Origin: Glaciecola sp. UBA983
GTDB lineage: Bacteria; Pseudomonadota; Gammaproteobacteria; Enterobacterales; Alteromonadaceae
Length of the DNA: 16,080 bases
Reading direction: 5' to 3'
NCBI GenBank assembly: GCA_002292215.1
Contig: DBBN01000064.1
Span: 1 to 16,080, forward strand
In this document: positions 6,647 to 16,080 of the stretch, piece after piece
Layout of the letters: every line of letters begins with the position of its first letter
How positions within the stretch are numbered: the first letter of the stretch is position 1
Translations under genes and position numbers: made by a program
Notes under the pieces: generated by a model
Seen by the model: the letters and a program-made list of their open reading frames with translations, nothing else
What the model was told of the DNA's origin: nothing
Database searches by the model: none

Positions 6647-8575
6647 TTAATTAGGCACGTCACCGGTATTGTCTAAATCAGGAGCACTTTTGTCATCGCC
6701 TTTAGCAGAGATTTTACTAGTTTTATCATCATTAGGCTTGCGGTCATCCCAATCACGTGGTTGACGAACTTCGGTGCGAGCCATTAAATCATCAATTTGC
6801 AACGCATCAATAGTTTCATATTTCATTAATGCATCTTTCATCGAATGTAATACATCAATGTTGTCATTAAGGATTTTTTCAGCGCGTTCATAGTTACGAT
6901 TAATCAAAACTTTAATTTCAGAATCGATCAATCGAGCCGTTTCATCAGACATACTAGTGGATTTTGCTGAGCTACGTCCTAAGAACACTTCACCTTCTTC
7001 ATCAGCATACAATTGAGGTCCCATTTTATCTGATAAGCCCCACTGAGTAACCATTTTACGAGCTATCTCTGTTGCACGCTCGATATCATTGGATGCACCT
7101 GTTGTCACTTTTTCAGCACCAAAAATAATTTTTTCAGCTAAACGACCACCGTATAGACTCGAAATCATACTCTCTAAATGTTGCTTAGAATGACTCACAC
7201 GATCTTGTTCCGGCAAATACATAGTGACACCCAGCGCTCGACCACGAGGAATAATCGATACTTTATATACTGGATCATGTTCTGGAACCATTCTACCAAC
7301 AATGGCATGCCCGGCTTCATGATAAGCAGTCATAGTTTTTTCTTCTTCAGACATTACCATAGACTTACGTTCAGAACCCATCATGATTTTGTCTTTAGCT
7401 TTTTCAAATTCTTCCATTGCTACCACACGCTTGTTAGAGCGAGCAGCAAACAACGCAGCTTCATTAACTAAATTTGCTAAATCTGCACCAGAGAATCCTG
7501 GTGTACCACGCGCTATCACACTCGGCTCAACATTATCAGCAAGCGGCACTTTGCGCATGTGGACTTTAAGTATGTGTTCACGTCCTCGGATATCCGGTAG
7601 ACCAACAACTACTTGACGGTCAAAACGTCCTGGACGCAATAACGCAGGATCTAATACATCTGGACGGTTAGTAGCGGCAATAACAATAATGCCTTCATGC
7701 CCTTCAAAACCATCCATTTCAACTAGCATCTGGTTGAGTGTTTGCTCACGTTCATCATTACCACCGCCCATACCAGCGCCACGTTGACGACCGACAGCAT
7801 CGATTTCATCTATAAAGATAATACATGGTGCGCTCTTTTTTGCTTGTTCAAACATATCCCGTACACGAGATGCACCTACACCAACGAACATTTCAACGAA
7901 ATCAGAACCTGATATAGTGAAGAATGGAACTTTAGCTTCTCCTGCTATGGCTTTTGCTAACAGTGTCTTACCCGTTCCAGGAGGACCAACCATCAATACG
8001 CCTTTAGGAATTTTACCGCCTAACTTTTGGAATTTAGAGGGATCACGTAAAAAGTCAACCAGTTCAGATACATCTTCTTTGGCTTCATCACAACCGGCTA
8101 CATCAGCGAAAGTCGTTTTAATTTGGTCTTCACCTAATAATCGAGCCTTAGATTTGCCAAAAGACATAGCTCCACGACCGCCGCCGCCCTGCATTTGACG
8201 CATGAAAAATATCCATACACCAATTAACAGTAGCATCGGGAACCATGAGATGAAAATACTTGCTAACACTGATTGCTCAGCAGGAGGTTCACCTAATACA
8301 CGCACATCTTGTTTAACTAAATCGGAAACTAATTGGTCATCGAAATACGGAATATAAGTCACAAAATTTTCACCCGATCGCTTAATGCCACGGATTTCAT
8401 TTTTGGTGCTATCAATACGTACTTCGCGGATCATGCCTTGATTCGCTTCTTTAAGGAAAGTTGTGTAATCCGTCTGAGGACGCGAGTTTTCACCAGGTGA
8501 AAAGCTTTCAAAGACGGCCATTAGCACAACTGCGATAACTAACCATAGGATTAAATTTTTTGCCATATCACTCAA
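6647..8575 (-). CDS. ftsH: ATP-dependent zinc metalloprotease FtsH
   Basis: FtsH is a hexameric inner-membrane AAA+ protease that removes misassembled membrane proteins; in E. coli it also degrades LpxC and sigma32. The 642-aa protein has two membrane helices (about residues 7-25 and 104-125) flanking a periplasmic domain. The AAA domain has Walker A GPPGTGKT (197-204), Walker B IIFIDEID (252-259) and RPGRFDR (314-320); the protease domain has the zinc motif HEAGH (419-423). The pore motif FVEMFVGVG is at 226-234. The C-terminal tail is charged and variable. The start is TTG at 8575, with AAGAGG 9 nt upstream; the same MSDMAKNL reading exists in E. coli. Starting at the ATG at 8566 would leave AAGAGG 18 nt away, though many databases use it. 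rlmE, the usual upstream partner, is missing. Confidence 0.98.
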   Translation of the reverse strand: MSDMAKNLILWLVIAVVLMAVFESFSPGENSRPQTDYTTFLKEANQGMIREVRIDSTKNEIRGIKRSGENFVTYIPYFDDQLVSDLVKQDVRVLGEPPAEQSVLASIFISWFPMLLLIGVWIFFMRQMQGGGGRGAMSFGKSKARLLGEDQIKTTFADVAGCDEAKEDVSELVDFLRDPSKFQKLGGKIPKGVLMVGPPGTGKTLLAKAIAGEAKVPFFTISGSDFVEMFVGVGASRVRDMFEQAKKSAPCIIFIDEIDAVGRQRGAGMGGGNDEREQTLNQMLVEMDGFEGHEGIIVIAATNRPDVLDPALLRPGRFDRQVVVGLPDIRGREHILKVHMRKVPLADNVEPSVIARGTPGFSGADLANLVNEAALFAARSNKRVVAMEEFEKAKDKIMMGSERKSMVMSEEEKTMTAYHEAGHAIVGRMVPEHDPVYKVSIIPRGRALGVTMYLPEQDRVSHSKQHLESMISSLYGGRLAEKIIFGAEKVTTGASNDIERATEIARKMVTQWGLSDKMGPQLYADEEGEVFLGRSSAKSTSMSDETARLIDSEIKVLINRNYERAEKILNDNIDVLHSMKDALMKYETIDALQIDDLMARTEVRQPRDWDDRKPNDDKTSKISAKGDDKSAPDLDNTGDVPN

Positions 8576-8862
8576 CGCCGTTAACCTCTTGTTTTGTCTG
8601 ATATTGATACATCTCGATTATTTACCAAGCGTACTATAGATTCTAATTACTTACCACTAAGTAAACTTCATACCTTATACGTAGAGTAAACTTATTTTGT
8701 TCATTATTGTGTCTATACTTAATTATAGCTCTTCTTACCCAGTACTCTCGGTCTTTTTTAAGAATATCTACCTAAATTGAGAAACGATAATGGTCTTAAT
8801 ATGTAGATAGAGGTAGAATACTATTTTTCAAGACCAATGTATGAAATTAAAGACAAATATTC
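8576..8862. other. Divergent ftsH-yhbY intergenic region
   Basis: This is 287 bp with no coding sequence; rlmE, which commonly occupies this position, is absent and no fragment of it is recognisable. The region must contain both promoters. A TATAGT hexamer on the minus strand, just right of the ftsH leader, is a weak -10 candidate. AGTAAACTT occurs twice in direct orientation (8660-8668 and 8685-8693). TGGTCTT (8791-8797) and AAGACCA (8830-8836) form an inverted repeat that could fold the yhbY leader. Confidence 0.5.
8647..8664. repeat. 18-bp palindrome in the ftsH-yhbY promoter region
   Basis: TTACTTA-CCAC-TAAGTAA is a perfect 7-bp inverted repeat with a 4-bp centre, close to the likely ftsH promoter. 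Its shape and place suit a dimeric regulator's operator. The palindrome is seen directly; the operator role is inference. Confidence 0.4.
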
Positions 8863-9159
8863 ATGAATTTATCAAATAAACAAAAGCAATACCTTAAAGG
8901 CCTAGCTCATCCTATAAAACCTGTTGTACAACTAGGTGGAAATGGCTTTACTGAAGGGGTGTTAGCAGAAATTGAATCAGCCCTTGCTCACCACGAACTG
9001 ATTAAAGTGAAGATCCCTACCGATGATCGTGAAGAGAAACAAATGATCATGGACGCTATCGTGCGTGAGACTGGTGCAGTGAAAGTCCAGACTATTGGTC
9101 ATATATTAGTCATCTTTAAGCCTTCTGAAGAAAAAAAGATCCAAGTTCCTAAAAAATAA
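8863..9159 (+). CDS. yhbY: Ribosome assembly RNA-binding protein YhbY
   Basis: YhbY is a small CRM-domain protein associated with pre-50S ribosomal particles in E. coli. The 98-aa protein aligns with the E. coli 97-aa protein nearly end to end: MNLSNKQKQYLKGLAHP at the start, the GGNG loop (25-28) of the KH-like RNA-binding fold, EGVLAEIESAL, HHELIKVKI, and IVRETGAVKVQTIG. The C-terminus ends in basic residues (VPKK). The ribosome site is weak (AAAG about 10 nt upstream). It is divergent from ftsH, as in many gammaproteobacteria, and ends in a strong hairpin before the convergent lon-like gene. Confidence 0.96.
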   Translation: MNLSNKQKQYLKGLAHPIKPVVQLGGNGFTEGVLAEIESALAHHELIKVKIPTDDREEKQMIMDAIVRETGAVKVQTIGHILVIFKPSEEKKIQVPKK

Positions 9160-9192
9160 TTTAGGTGTATTGCACTGCTATCATAATAACGT

Positions 9193-9240
9193 AACAGCGT
9201 TGTTAACCTGCAACAGGTTAGCAATGTTGTTTAGTTTTCT
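9193..9240 (+). terminator. Terminator after yhbY (18-bp hairpin)
   Basis: The arms 9193-9210 and 9214-9231 pair over 18 positions around a 3-nt loop (CAA), with TAGTTTTCT following. Three of the 18 pairs are G-U in plus-strand RNA; they would be A-C mismatches in minus-strand RNA. The hairpin is therefore built mainly to stop rightward transcription from yhbY before it enters the convergent protease gene. No T-run follows on the minus side. Confidence 0.75.
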
Positions 9241-9242
9241 AC

Positions 9243-11681
9243 CTATTCTTCATCACTACCATTAATAATATTAGAAATATTATACAATTGATTCAGCGCT
9301 TGGTAATTAATCGTCCCTTTAGGATAGCGTCCTTTAAGATTATATTGACCCGCTTCACGCTGCATTAACAGGCTTAATGCTTCATCAACCGTGCGCACGG
9401 CAAAGATAGAAAACTTACCGAGTTTAATTGCTTGAACAATGTCATCACGCAGTAATAAATGCATTTGATTCGAAAATGGAATAATCACGCCATGTTCAGC
9501 TGTTAAACCACGATGACGGCATAAATCAAAGAAACCTTCGATTTTTTCGTTGATGCCCCCGACTGATTGCACTTCTCCATACTGGTTAATCGAACCGGTA
9601 ATAGCTAATGTCTGCAAGCAAGGAATATCTGTTAAGGCTGAAATCAATGCCACTAACTCTCCCAGTGACGCACTATCTCCATCGATATAACCGTATGATT
9701 GTTCTAATGCAATGTTTGCTGATAATGTTAATGGGAAATGCTGCGCGTATTTTTGCCCTAAATATCCCGTTAATAACATGACACCTTTGGAGTGAATCGA
9801 TTGCCCTAATTCCACTTCACGTTCGATATCAATCACTCCACTAGCACCAACATAAACCGTAGCAGTGATCCGCGCTGGCGTGCCAAACGCAGTACCTCCA
9901 GCGTCTAGAACGGTTAAGCCATTAACATTCCCAATGGCCGTCCCTTCGGTTTGGATTAAAATTTGTTCTTCTTTAATGTCTTCCAATAATGTCGTCGCCA
10001 CCCGTGACATTCGGTGTTCTTTTTCAATGTGCGCTGTTTGCAAATAATGCTCGGAGAACTCAGTTGCACCTGCTTGTTTTGCAAAAAAAGCCGCTTCATT
10101 GATAATTTCAATCATCGCCGAAAACTTAGCGCTTAATTTGGTTTGATGTTCACTCAAACGCAACGAGTATTTTAATAAAAACTCAATTGAATCTGGCGTA
10201 ATTTCGGTAAAACCGAGTCCATTAATATGCTGGCAAACACACGTAATAAAATCTTTAACATTACTGCGATTCAGCGGTAACTCGTAATCAAAATCAACCA
10301 GCACGCTGAAGAGTTGCTCAAACTCAGGATCATAATCTTGCAGCGTATAGAATAAATCACGCGAGCCGAGCAAAATAATTTTGACTTGAAGCGGGATCGG
10401 CGCAGGCGATAATGTCATTGAATTAACCATTCCCGCATCTTGTTGCGGCAAATCGACTCTTAATAGCTGTTGTTTCAATGCGCGCTTTAATGACTCCCAT
10501 ACATGTGGTTGGTCAATCATTTTGTCTGCATCCAATAGTAGATAACCACCATTAGCATTATGCAAAGCACCACTAAAAATCATGCTATAGTCCGTCATGA
10601 TACTGCCTTGAGCAGTAGAGTATTCAATCCGTCCAAACAAATTTTGATAGGTTGGGTGGGCTTCGTAAATGACTGGAGCTGAGCTCGTTACCTCATGTTG
10701 CACTAGCGTATTAGGTAAATAATGACTTTCTAGCATCGCCTTAGCTTCAGCGGCATCATACTTATCTTCTTTGTCATCTAAATCATCAAGCCACATGACT
10801 GAATCGATTAAATGATCTTTAATAGATTTTAAATATTTAAGGACCGCCAAATTATCTGCATAGGTATGTTCTAGCGCTTTAAGTAATGGTTTTATACTTT
10901 GTTCTGCGGTATTGCGCTTTAAGGTGCGCAGTTGCTCGGATTGTGCTCGTTTCCACGCTGGTAATTCGAACAGCGCTTCTTCAAGTTCAAGTTCACACTC
11001 TTTAATGTGTAATAAAAACTCCGCTTGAACGTCATCAGCTAAGGCATGAAACTGCTCATCTTCAACCGGTTTATTATCGACAATGGGTAAAAATGCCACC
11101 TTTCCATCATCTTCAAACAACGCGATGTTAAATTGCCTTGCCGACGCTTCTACTTTTTCTAATGCGCCGTCATATAATGCATCATAATCTTTTTTAATCG
11201 CTAATGCTTTACGCTGATATCCAGGATTATCAAATGCAGCAGGAAATGTATCTAAAAGGTTGGCAATCAGATCTTGCATATCTTTGTCAAAGGTCTGACT
11301 CAGCCCGGATGGGAACGAGATTGCAATTGGGGCTCGCTCATCTTGGATGTTATTTACATAGACCCAATCATCTGGCGCATGGGCCATTTTACCAAACTGT
11401 TCAATATAGCTTTTGACCAAGGTCGAACGCCCTGTCGCCAGTTCGCCCATAACGAATAAATTATAACCAAGTGCGTCAATTCCTAGACCAAATTCTAGTG
11501 CTCGCTTTGCTCTTTTTTGACCAATGAAAATCTTGTTCTTATGCTGTAACGCTAAGTATTCAGCGGTTAATTCAGGGATATCAAACGCCCCTAACTGTGC
11601 ATGGCATTGTTCTGATTCAAGGCGGGTACGTACCATCAAATCAAGCATTGCTGAATGTGCAGAAAATAACGATTGGGTCAT
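9243..11681 (-). CDS. LonB-type AAA+ ATP-dependent protease
   Basis: This is a large soluble Lon-related protease of the COG1067 (LonB/YcbZ-like) type. The 812-aa protein has an N-terminal helical part, a P-loop at 79-86 (GELATGRS), a long charged helical insertion (about 155-320), and a Walker B LLLDAD at 381-386 after NANGGY. The C-terminal Lon protease domain runs from about 590 to 775. The catalytic dyad is visible: S670 in DGDSAS and K713 in GGINEKIEGF, 43 residues apart as in E. coli Lon. The P-loop has Arg where Lys is usual, so ATP use may be altered or this may be normal for the branch. E. coli YcbZ (586 aa) is shorter. No clear ribosome site precedes the ATG at 11681. It is convergent with yhbY and divergent from leuS. 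Substrates are unknown. Confidence 0.9.
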   Translation of the reverse strand: MTQSLFSAHSAMLDLMVRTRLESEQCHAQLGAFDIPELTAEYLALQHKNKIFIGQKRAKRALEFGLGIDALGYNLFVMGELATGRSTLVKSYIEQFGKMAHAPDDWVYVNNIQDERAPIAISFPSGLSQTFDKDMQDLIANLLDTFPAAFDNPGYQRKALAIKKDYDALYDGALEKVEASARQFNIALFEDDGKVAFLPIVDNKPVEDEQFHALADDVQAEFLLHIKECELELEEALFELPAWKRAQSEQLRTLKRNTAEQSIKPLLKALEHTYADNLAVLKYLKSIKDHLIDSVMWLDDLDDKEDKYDAAEAKAMLESHYLPNTLVQHEVTSSAPVIYEAHPTYQNLFGRIEYSTAQGSIMTDYSMIFSGALHNANGGYLLLDADKMIDQPHVWESLKRALKQQLLRVDLPQQDAGMVNSMTLSPAPIPLQVKIILLGSRDLFYTLQDYDPEFEQLFSVLVDFDYELPLNRSNVKDFITCVCQHINGLGFTEITPDSIEFLLKYSLRLSEHQTKLSAKFSAMIEIINEAAFFAKQAGATEFSEHYLQTAHIEKEHRMSRVATTLLEDIKEEQILIQTEGTAIGNVNGLTVLDAGGTAFGTPARITATVYVGASGVIDIEREVELGQSIHSKGVMLLTGYLGQKYAQHFPLTLSANIALEQSYGYIDGDSASLGELVALISALTDIPCLQTLAITGSINQYGEVQSVGGINEKIEGFFDLCRHRGLTAEHGVIIPFSNQMHLLLRDDIVQAIKLGKFSIFAVRTVDEALSLLMQREAGQYNLKGRYPKGTINYQALNQLYNISNIINGSDEE

Positions 11682-11848
11682 ATGGATACTATCACTGTGT
11701 CATAATTATGGTTTTATTGGGTATTATTCTACACATAGTCATCTCAATAGTCGCATAAAAATTCCTTTTCGAGCATAGCGTTACGCCCCTAGCTAAGGTA
11801 TTCTATTGGGCTAAAGAACAATTAATTTTATGTGGAATAGTTAATTAC

Positions 11849-14431
11849 ATGTCGCAACAGCCATACACCCCCCAAGCATTAGAAGCCAAAGTTCAACAAT
11901 ACTGGCAAGAAAACGCGTGTTTTACAGCACAACCGGATGACACCAAAGAAAAATTTTATTGTCTATCTATGTTTCCTTATCCCAGTGGCAAGCTGCATAT
12001 GGGGCATGTACGTAACTATACGATTGGTGATGTGATTAGTCGTCATCAACGCATGCTCGGCAAAAATGTCCTGCAGCCGATGGGTTGGGATGCGTTTGGT
12101 CTGCCTGCAGAAAATGCCGCAATCAACAACAATACTGCGCCAGCTAATTGGACTTACTCTAACATTGAGTACATGAAATCCCAGCTTAATTCATTAGGCT
12201 TTGGCTATGATTGGGATCGTGAATTTGCGACCTGCCAACCCGATTACTACCGCTGGGAACAATGGTTCTTTACCCGTTTATATGAAAAAGGCTTAGTGTA
12301 CAAAAAACTATCTACCGTAAATTGGGATCCGATTGATCAAACCGTACTAGCTAACGAGCAAGTTATTGATGGTCGCGGTTGGCGTTCAGGCGCTGTTGTT
12401 GAGCAAAAAGAAATTCCACAGTGGTTTATCAAAATTACCGCTTATGCCCAAAACCTTCTTGATGACTTAGATAAGTTAGACCAATGGCCGGAACAAGTTA
12501 AAGCCATGCAAAAAAATTGGATTGGTCGCTCAGAAGGTGTCGAGATCAAATTTGATTTACCACATGAAATTGCTGAACTCACTGAATTAGAAGTCTATAC
12601 GACTCGCCCTGACACATTATATGGTGTGAGTTATGTCGCGGTTGCCGCGCAGCATCCTATTGCATTAGCAGCCGTTGCTTTACGTCCTGAACTGACCGAA
12701 TTTGTCGAATCTTGTAAAAATGCAAAACTAGCCGAAGCAGAAATGGCAACAATGGAGAAAAAAGGCGTCGATACCGGCTTTACCGCCATTCATCCTTTAA
12801 CGGGTGAAAGCGTACCAATTTGGGTCGCTAACTTTGTATTAATGGGCTATGGCTCAGGCGCCGTAATGGCAGTCCCAGGTCATGACCAACGTGATTATGA
12901 ATTTGCTAAAGCCTACGGTTTACCTATCAAACAAGTCGTTAGTGGTGTTGATTGTGATATCAGTGTTGCTGCTTTCACTGAAAAGGGCGCATTGATTAAT
13001 TCTGGTGAATTTGATGGACTAGATTTCGAAGCTGGCTTTAATGCGATTGCGGACAAACTTGCCGCATTAGGTAAAGGCAAAAAAACCGTCAATTACCGAC
13101 TACGCGATTGGGGTGTATCTCGTCAGCGTTATTGGGGTGCACCCATTCCAATGCTGAACCTTGAAAATGGTGAGTCAGCACCTGTACCTATTGAACAATT
13201 ACCGGTGATTTTACCCGAAGATGTGGTTATGGATGGCGTGACATCTCCGATCAAGGCAGATCCAGAATGGGCCAAGACGACCTTCAATGGCCAACCCGCA
13301 TTACGTGAAACAGATACCTTTGATACCTTTATGGAATCATCTTGGTACTATGCCCGTTATACCTCTCAACCAAGTAATGCGATGCTCGATCCTGCCGAAT
13401 CCAACTATTGGTTACCGGTTGATCAATATGTGGGCGGGATAGAACACGCTATTCTACATTTATTATATTCACGTTTTTTCCATAAGTTATTACGTGATGA
13501 AGGCTTAGTCGATTCTGATGAGCCATACAAGCGCTTACTGTGCCAAGGCATGGTACTTGCTGATTCGTTTTATCGTGAAGACGCGGCAGGCAAAAAAACC
13601 TGGTACTCCCCTGCTGATGTTACCATTACCAAAGACGAAAAAGGTCGCATCATTACGGCCATACTTATTAGCGATGGCGAAGCAGTCGTGCATGGCGGCA
13701 TGACAAAGATGTCAAAATCAAAAAACAATGGTATCGACCCACAACAAGTGATCGATTTATATGGCGCTGATACGGTCCGTCTATTTACCATGTTTGCTGC
13801 ACCACCTGAACAAACATTAGAATGGGTTGACTCAGGTGTGGAAGGCGCGAATCGCTTCTTAAAGCGCGTTTGGAAATTAGTTTCAGAGCATGTTGCCTTA
13901 GGCGAAACTGTCGCAGTAGATGCTGCACAGTTAAGCAAGTCGCAACAAGACCTACGTCGACTTGTGCATCAAACGATTGCTAAAGTCAGTGATGATATTG
14001 AACGTCGTCAAACGTTTAACACCGCCATTGCTGCGATCATGGAGCTGAGTAATCATTTACTTAAAGCGCCAAGCGATAGTGAACAAGACCGCGCTATTTT
14101 ACAGGAAGGCAGCGAGGCAATCGTATTAATGTTAACCCCTATTACGCCGCATATTGCGCATGAATTATGGCAAGCATTAGGCCATGATAATGTACACATT
14201 GCACCTTGGCCTCAAGCGGATAGTGCCGCAATGGTTGAAGCTGAAAAACTGATTATAGTGCAAGTAAATGGTAAATTACGCGCCAAAATAACGGTTGCAG
14301 CTGACGCATCTAAAGAAACAGTAGAAGCATTAGGTCAAGCCGACAGTAACGTACAAAACTTTATTGATGGCAAGACTATCCGTAAAGTGATTTATGTGCC
14401 TGGTAAATTATTAAATATTGTCGCTAACTAA
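11849..14431 (+). CDS. leuS: Leucine-tRNA ligase
   Basis: LeuRS attaches leucine to tRNA-Leu, including the tRNA-Leu(GAG) in this window. The class I synthetase has 860 residues, the same as E. coli. It has the HIGH-type motif [11 protein letters not shown] (43-53), the CP1 editing domain with TTRPDT and [16 protein letters not shown], and KMSKS at 620-624. The anticodon-binding and C-terminal domains follow, ending in VIYVPGKLL. The zinc-binding cysteines of the E. coli ZN-1 module are replaced (D160, R176, G177, S180), so this enzyme probably lacks that zinc. The ribosome site is poor: GGA lies 12 nt upstream. It heads a leuS-lptE-holA operon, with 53 bp to lptE and no terminator between. 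Confidence 0.98.
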   Translation: MSQQPYTPQALEAKVQQYWQENACFTAQPDDTKEKFYCLSMFPYPSGKLHMGHVRNYTIGDVISRHQRMLGKNVLQPMGWDAFGLPAENAAINNNTAPANWTYSNIEYMKSQLNSLGFGYDWDREFATCQPDYYRWEQWFFTRLYEKGLVYKKLSTVNWDPIDQTVLANEQVIDGRGWRSGAVVEQKEIPQWFIKITAYAQNLLDDLDKLDQWPEQVKAMQKNWIGRSEGVEIKFDLPHEIAELTELEVYTTRPDTLYGVSYVAVAAQHPIALAAVALRPELTEFVESCKNAKLAEAEMATMEKKGVDTGFTAIHPLTGESVPIWVANFVLMGYGSGAVMAVPGHDQRDYEFAKAYGLPIKQVVSGVDCDISVAAFTEKGALINSGEFDGLDFEAGFNAIADKLAALGKGKKTVNYRLRDWGVSRQRYWGAPIPMLNLENGESAPVPIEQLPVILPEDVVMDGVTSPIKADPEWAKTTFNGQPALRETDTFDTFMESSWYYARYTSQPSNAMLDPAESNYWLPVDQYVGGIEHAILHLLYSRFFHKLLRDEGLVDSDEPYKRLLCQGMVLADSFYREDAAGKKTWYSPADVTITKDEKGRIITAILISDGEAVVHGGMTKMSKSKNNGIDPQQVIDLYGADTVRLFTMFAAPPEQTLEWVDSGVEGANRFLKRVWKLVSEHVALGETVAVDAAQLSKSQQDLRRLVHQTIAKVSDDIERRQTFNTAIAAIMELSNHLLKAPSDSEQDRAILQEGSEAIVLMLTPITPHIAHELWQALGHDNVHIAPWPQADSAAMVEAEKLIIVQVNGKLRAKITVAADASKETVEALGQADSNVQNFIDGKTIRKVIYVPGKLLNIVAN

Positions 14432-14484
14432 GTCAGTAACAAAACTGAGAATGACCCACAGCAGGCGTATAAGGATACACCACA

Positions 14485-15036
14485 ATGACTACGGTTAATC
14501 AAATAACACAATCTGTATCACCTAGCACCAGACATTATTGGCTTGTGCGTTGGTTTTGTGTATTTGTGCTACTTGGGCTGATCAGCAGTTGTGGTTTTAC
14601 TTTAAGGGGGCAACAGCTCCCTAACTCCGCTTTGTCTCATCTGCACGTAGAGCAGCCGACCCGTTATTCCGCCTTGCATAACACTGTTGAACAATATTTT
14701 ACCAAACAAGGTATTCAACCAAATATTGATGGCACGATTACCCATACGATTAGCATTAAACCTGAATCTATTGAGCGTCGTTTGTTATCGGTTTTTTCTA
14801 CCGGACAAGTCGCTGAGTATGAGTTGATTTATGCGGTTAATTACGTGCTACATTTCGCTGATATGGATCCCCAGAATTATACATTTACGTTAATTCGAGA
14901 GTACCAGGATGATCCTCGTCAAGTGTTAGCCAAAACTCGTGAGCTTAATTTAGTACTCAATGAGCTACGCCAAGAAGCTGCTGCAACTATTTACCAGCGT
15001 TTACCTGCGCATTTAGCCCAGTTGCAAGGCCGCTAA
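14485..15036 (+). CDS. lptE: LPS-assembly lipoprotein LptE
   Basis: LptE is the outer-membrane lipoprotein that plugs the LptD barrel and helps insert lipopolysaccharide into the outer leaflet. The 183-aa protein has a signal sequence with hydrophobic core WFCVFVLLGLISS and a lipobox ending in C36 (LISSCGF), then CGFTLRGQQLP, a typical LptE start. Later pattern includes STGQVAEYELIYAVNY and a C-terminal IYQRLPAHL helix. The start ATG has AAGGAT 8 nt upstream. This leaves an unusually long 20-residue stretch before the hydrophobic core. A GTG at residue 21 would give a normal-length signal but lacks a ribosome site. It lies between leuS and holA, the conserved order; holA starts 1 nt after the stop. 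Confidence 0.94.
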   Translation: MTTVNQITQSVSPSTRHYWLVRWFCVFVLLGLISSCGFTLRGQQLPNSALSHLHVEQPTRYSALHNTVEQYFTKQGIQPNIDGTITHTISIKPESIERRLLSVFSTGQVAEYELIYAVNYVLHFADMDPQNYTFTLIREYQDDPRQVLAKTRELNLVLNELRQEAAATIYQRLPAHLAQLQGR

Positions 15037-15037
15037 T

Positions 15038-16066
15038 ATGCAATTACGTTTAAATCAGTTAGCAACTCAATGTGACAATAGTTTACCGCCCTTTGTATTA
15101 ATTTTCGGTGATGAGCCGCAACAAACGATACAAGCGCTTGATACGGTGCGTGAGCATGCGCTTAAAGCTGGGTTTGCAGAACGACAAAGCCTCACGGCCG
15201 ATGCTGATTTTGACTGGTCAACGTTACTAGAGGCCACGCAAACGATGTCATTGTTTAGCGATAAACAACTGATTGAACTTCATTTACCTACAGGTAAACC
15301 GGGTAAAGAAGGCAGTAAAGTATTATTGAGCATAGCTGAGCAACCTTCAGCGGATGTTTTGATTGTCATCTATGGTCCACGTGTTGGCAAAGATGTGCAA
15401 AACACCAAGTGGTTTAAAACCTATCAATCTGCGGGTTGGTTCATCCCTTGTTTTGCGCTAGAAGGACGTGACTTAGAAAATTGGGTCGCGCAGCTTCTAC
15501 AACAGATCCCAATTCATACCACACAAGATTGTATCGCGTTTGTCGCTGATGCCTGTGAAGGTAATATGCTCGCTGCTAAGCAAGAAATCGATAAACTGGG
15601 TTTATTGTATGCAGGTGGCACACTAAACATAAAACAATGTAAAGCAGCCGTTGTAGAGCAATCACGTTATACCGTATATCAACTCATTGACACAATGCTT
15701 GCTGGTGATGCTCAACGGATCGTTAAGTTATTGTTTCGCCTTGAGAGTGAAGGGCTAGAACCTAACATTATTATCTGGGCATTGATTAAAGAATGGGAAA
15801 CACTCTATACCATTGATCAACTCCAGCGCAACGGCGAACGGATTAATTGGACTGCATTACGTGTATGGGGCAACAAACAAGGTTTGTATACCGATTTACT
15901 AAAACAATTTACACCACAAAAATTTGCTTCAATCAGAGTGGCATTAAAAGAAGCTGACTTTCAGTTTAAAAACACACAACCTACACGCCCTTATGTATTG
16001 TTGTGTCATTTATGCCTTCTCTTTACGCCATACGGTTTAGATGAGTTTACGTTGAGTTATGCATAA
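15038..16066 (+). CDS. holA: DNA polymerase III subunit delta
   Basis: HolA (delta) is the clamp-loader subunit that opens the beta sliding clamp. The 342-aa protein matches the E. coli length (343 aa) and begins MQLRLNQL. It has LIFGDEP near residue 22, a typical delta start, then TMSLFSDKQLIEL (about 70-82), the region expected to contact the clamp. DACEGNMLAAKQEIDKL (about 168-184) belongs to the second domain, and the third domain is helical. The start codon lies 1 nt after the lptE stop (TAA-T-ATG), so translation is probably coupled. The next gene in this operon in many relatives is nadD; only 14 bases remain here, so it cannot be confirmed. Confidence 0.96.
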   Translation: MQLRLNQLATQCDNSLPPFVLIFGDEPQQTIQALDTVREHALKAGFAERQSLTADADFDWSTLLEATQTMSLFSDKQLIELHLPTGKPGKEGSKVLLSIAEQPSADVLIVIYGPRVGKDVQNTKWFKTYQSAGWFIPCFALEGRDLENWVAQLLQQIPIHTTQDCIAFVADACEGNMLAAKQEIDKLGLLYAGGTLNIKQCKAAVVEQSRYTVYQLIDTMLAGDAQRIVKLLFRLESEGLEPNIIIWALIKEWETLYTIDQLQRNGERINWTALRVWGNKQGLYTDLLKQFTPQKFASIRVALKEADFQFKNTQPTRPYVLLCHLCLLFTPYGLDEFTLSYA

Positions 16067-16080
16067 ACCCCTGCTCTATT

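Noticed and set aside
7178..8198. Several plus-strand frames inside ftsH
   Set aside because: All are antisense to conserved FtsH motifs (HEAGH, Walker A and B), with no ribosome sites and Phe/His- or Ser/Pro-rich nonsense composition.
11682..11848. Leader peptide or T-box-like control of leuS
   Set aside because: I see no leucine-rich short frame and no T-box consensus in the 167-bp gap; only short, unconvincing inverted repeats.
13570..13938. 122-aa minus-strand frame inside leuS
   Set aside because: It is antisense to conserved LeuRS coding sequence that includes KMSKS, so it is a shadow frame.

Overview
The window looks like a chromosomal segment of a marine gammaproteobacterium, most likely from the Alteromonadales/Vibrionales side (Moritella, Psychromonas, Shewanella or Colwellia relatives). 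This rests on AT-rich DNA, E. coli-like housekeeping proteins and the order ftsH-folP-glmM-tpiA-secG-tRNA-Leu(GAG). The genus is inferred from remembered protein similarity, not from a search. No transposase, integrase, phage gene, CRISPR array or plasmid gene is visible.

Layout. (1) 1-1317, minus: N-terminal 439 codons of pnp (polynucleotide phosphorylase), running off the left edge. (2) 1318-2896: a small AT-rich accessory patch with two plus-strand genes of unknown role. One is an orphan 98-aa helical protein with its own terminator; the other is a 200-aa protein with an N-terminal membrane anchor and an ASCH domain. A bidirectional terminator closes the patch. (3) 2897-8575, minus: tRNA-Leu(GAG), secG, tpiA, glmM, folP and ftsH, read from ftsH towards the tRNA. 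A strong terminator follows ftsH, and a folP promoter is embedded beside it. (4) 8863-9159, plus: yhbY (ribosome assembly), ending in an 18-bp hairpin. (5) 9243-11681, minus: a large LonB-type AAA+ protease with the Lon Ser-Lys dyad. (6) 11849-16066, plus: leuS-lptE-holA, a familiar operon whose next gene is often nadD.

How the genes work together. The minus block joins envelope and precursor functions: FtsH (membrane protein quality control, LpxC turnover in E. coli), FolP (folate), GlmM (UDP-GlcNAc precursor), TpiA (glycolysis) and SecG (secretion). LptE, in the leuS operon, belongs to the LPS export machine, and HolA is the clamp-loader delta subunit.

What stands out. Compared with the widely conserved order rlmE-ftsH-folP-glmM-(tpiA)-secG-tRNA-Leu-rimP-nusA-infB-rbfA-truB-rpsO-pnp, this window lacks rlmE upstream of ftsH. 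It also lacks the whole rimP-to-rpsO block between tRNA-Leu and pnp, and the two accessory genes occupy that gap. I see no convincing multi-gene undescribed system. The best candidate for something new is the accessory patch, especially the membrane-tethered ASCH protein.
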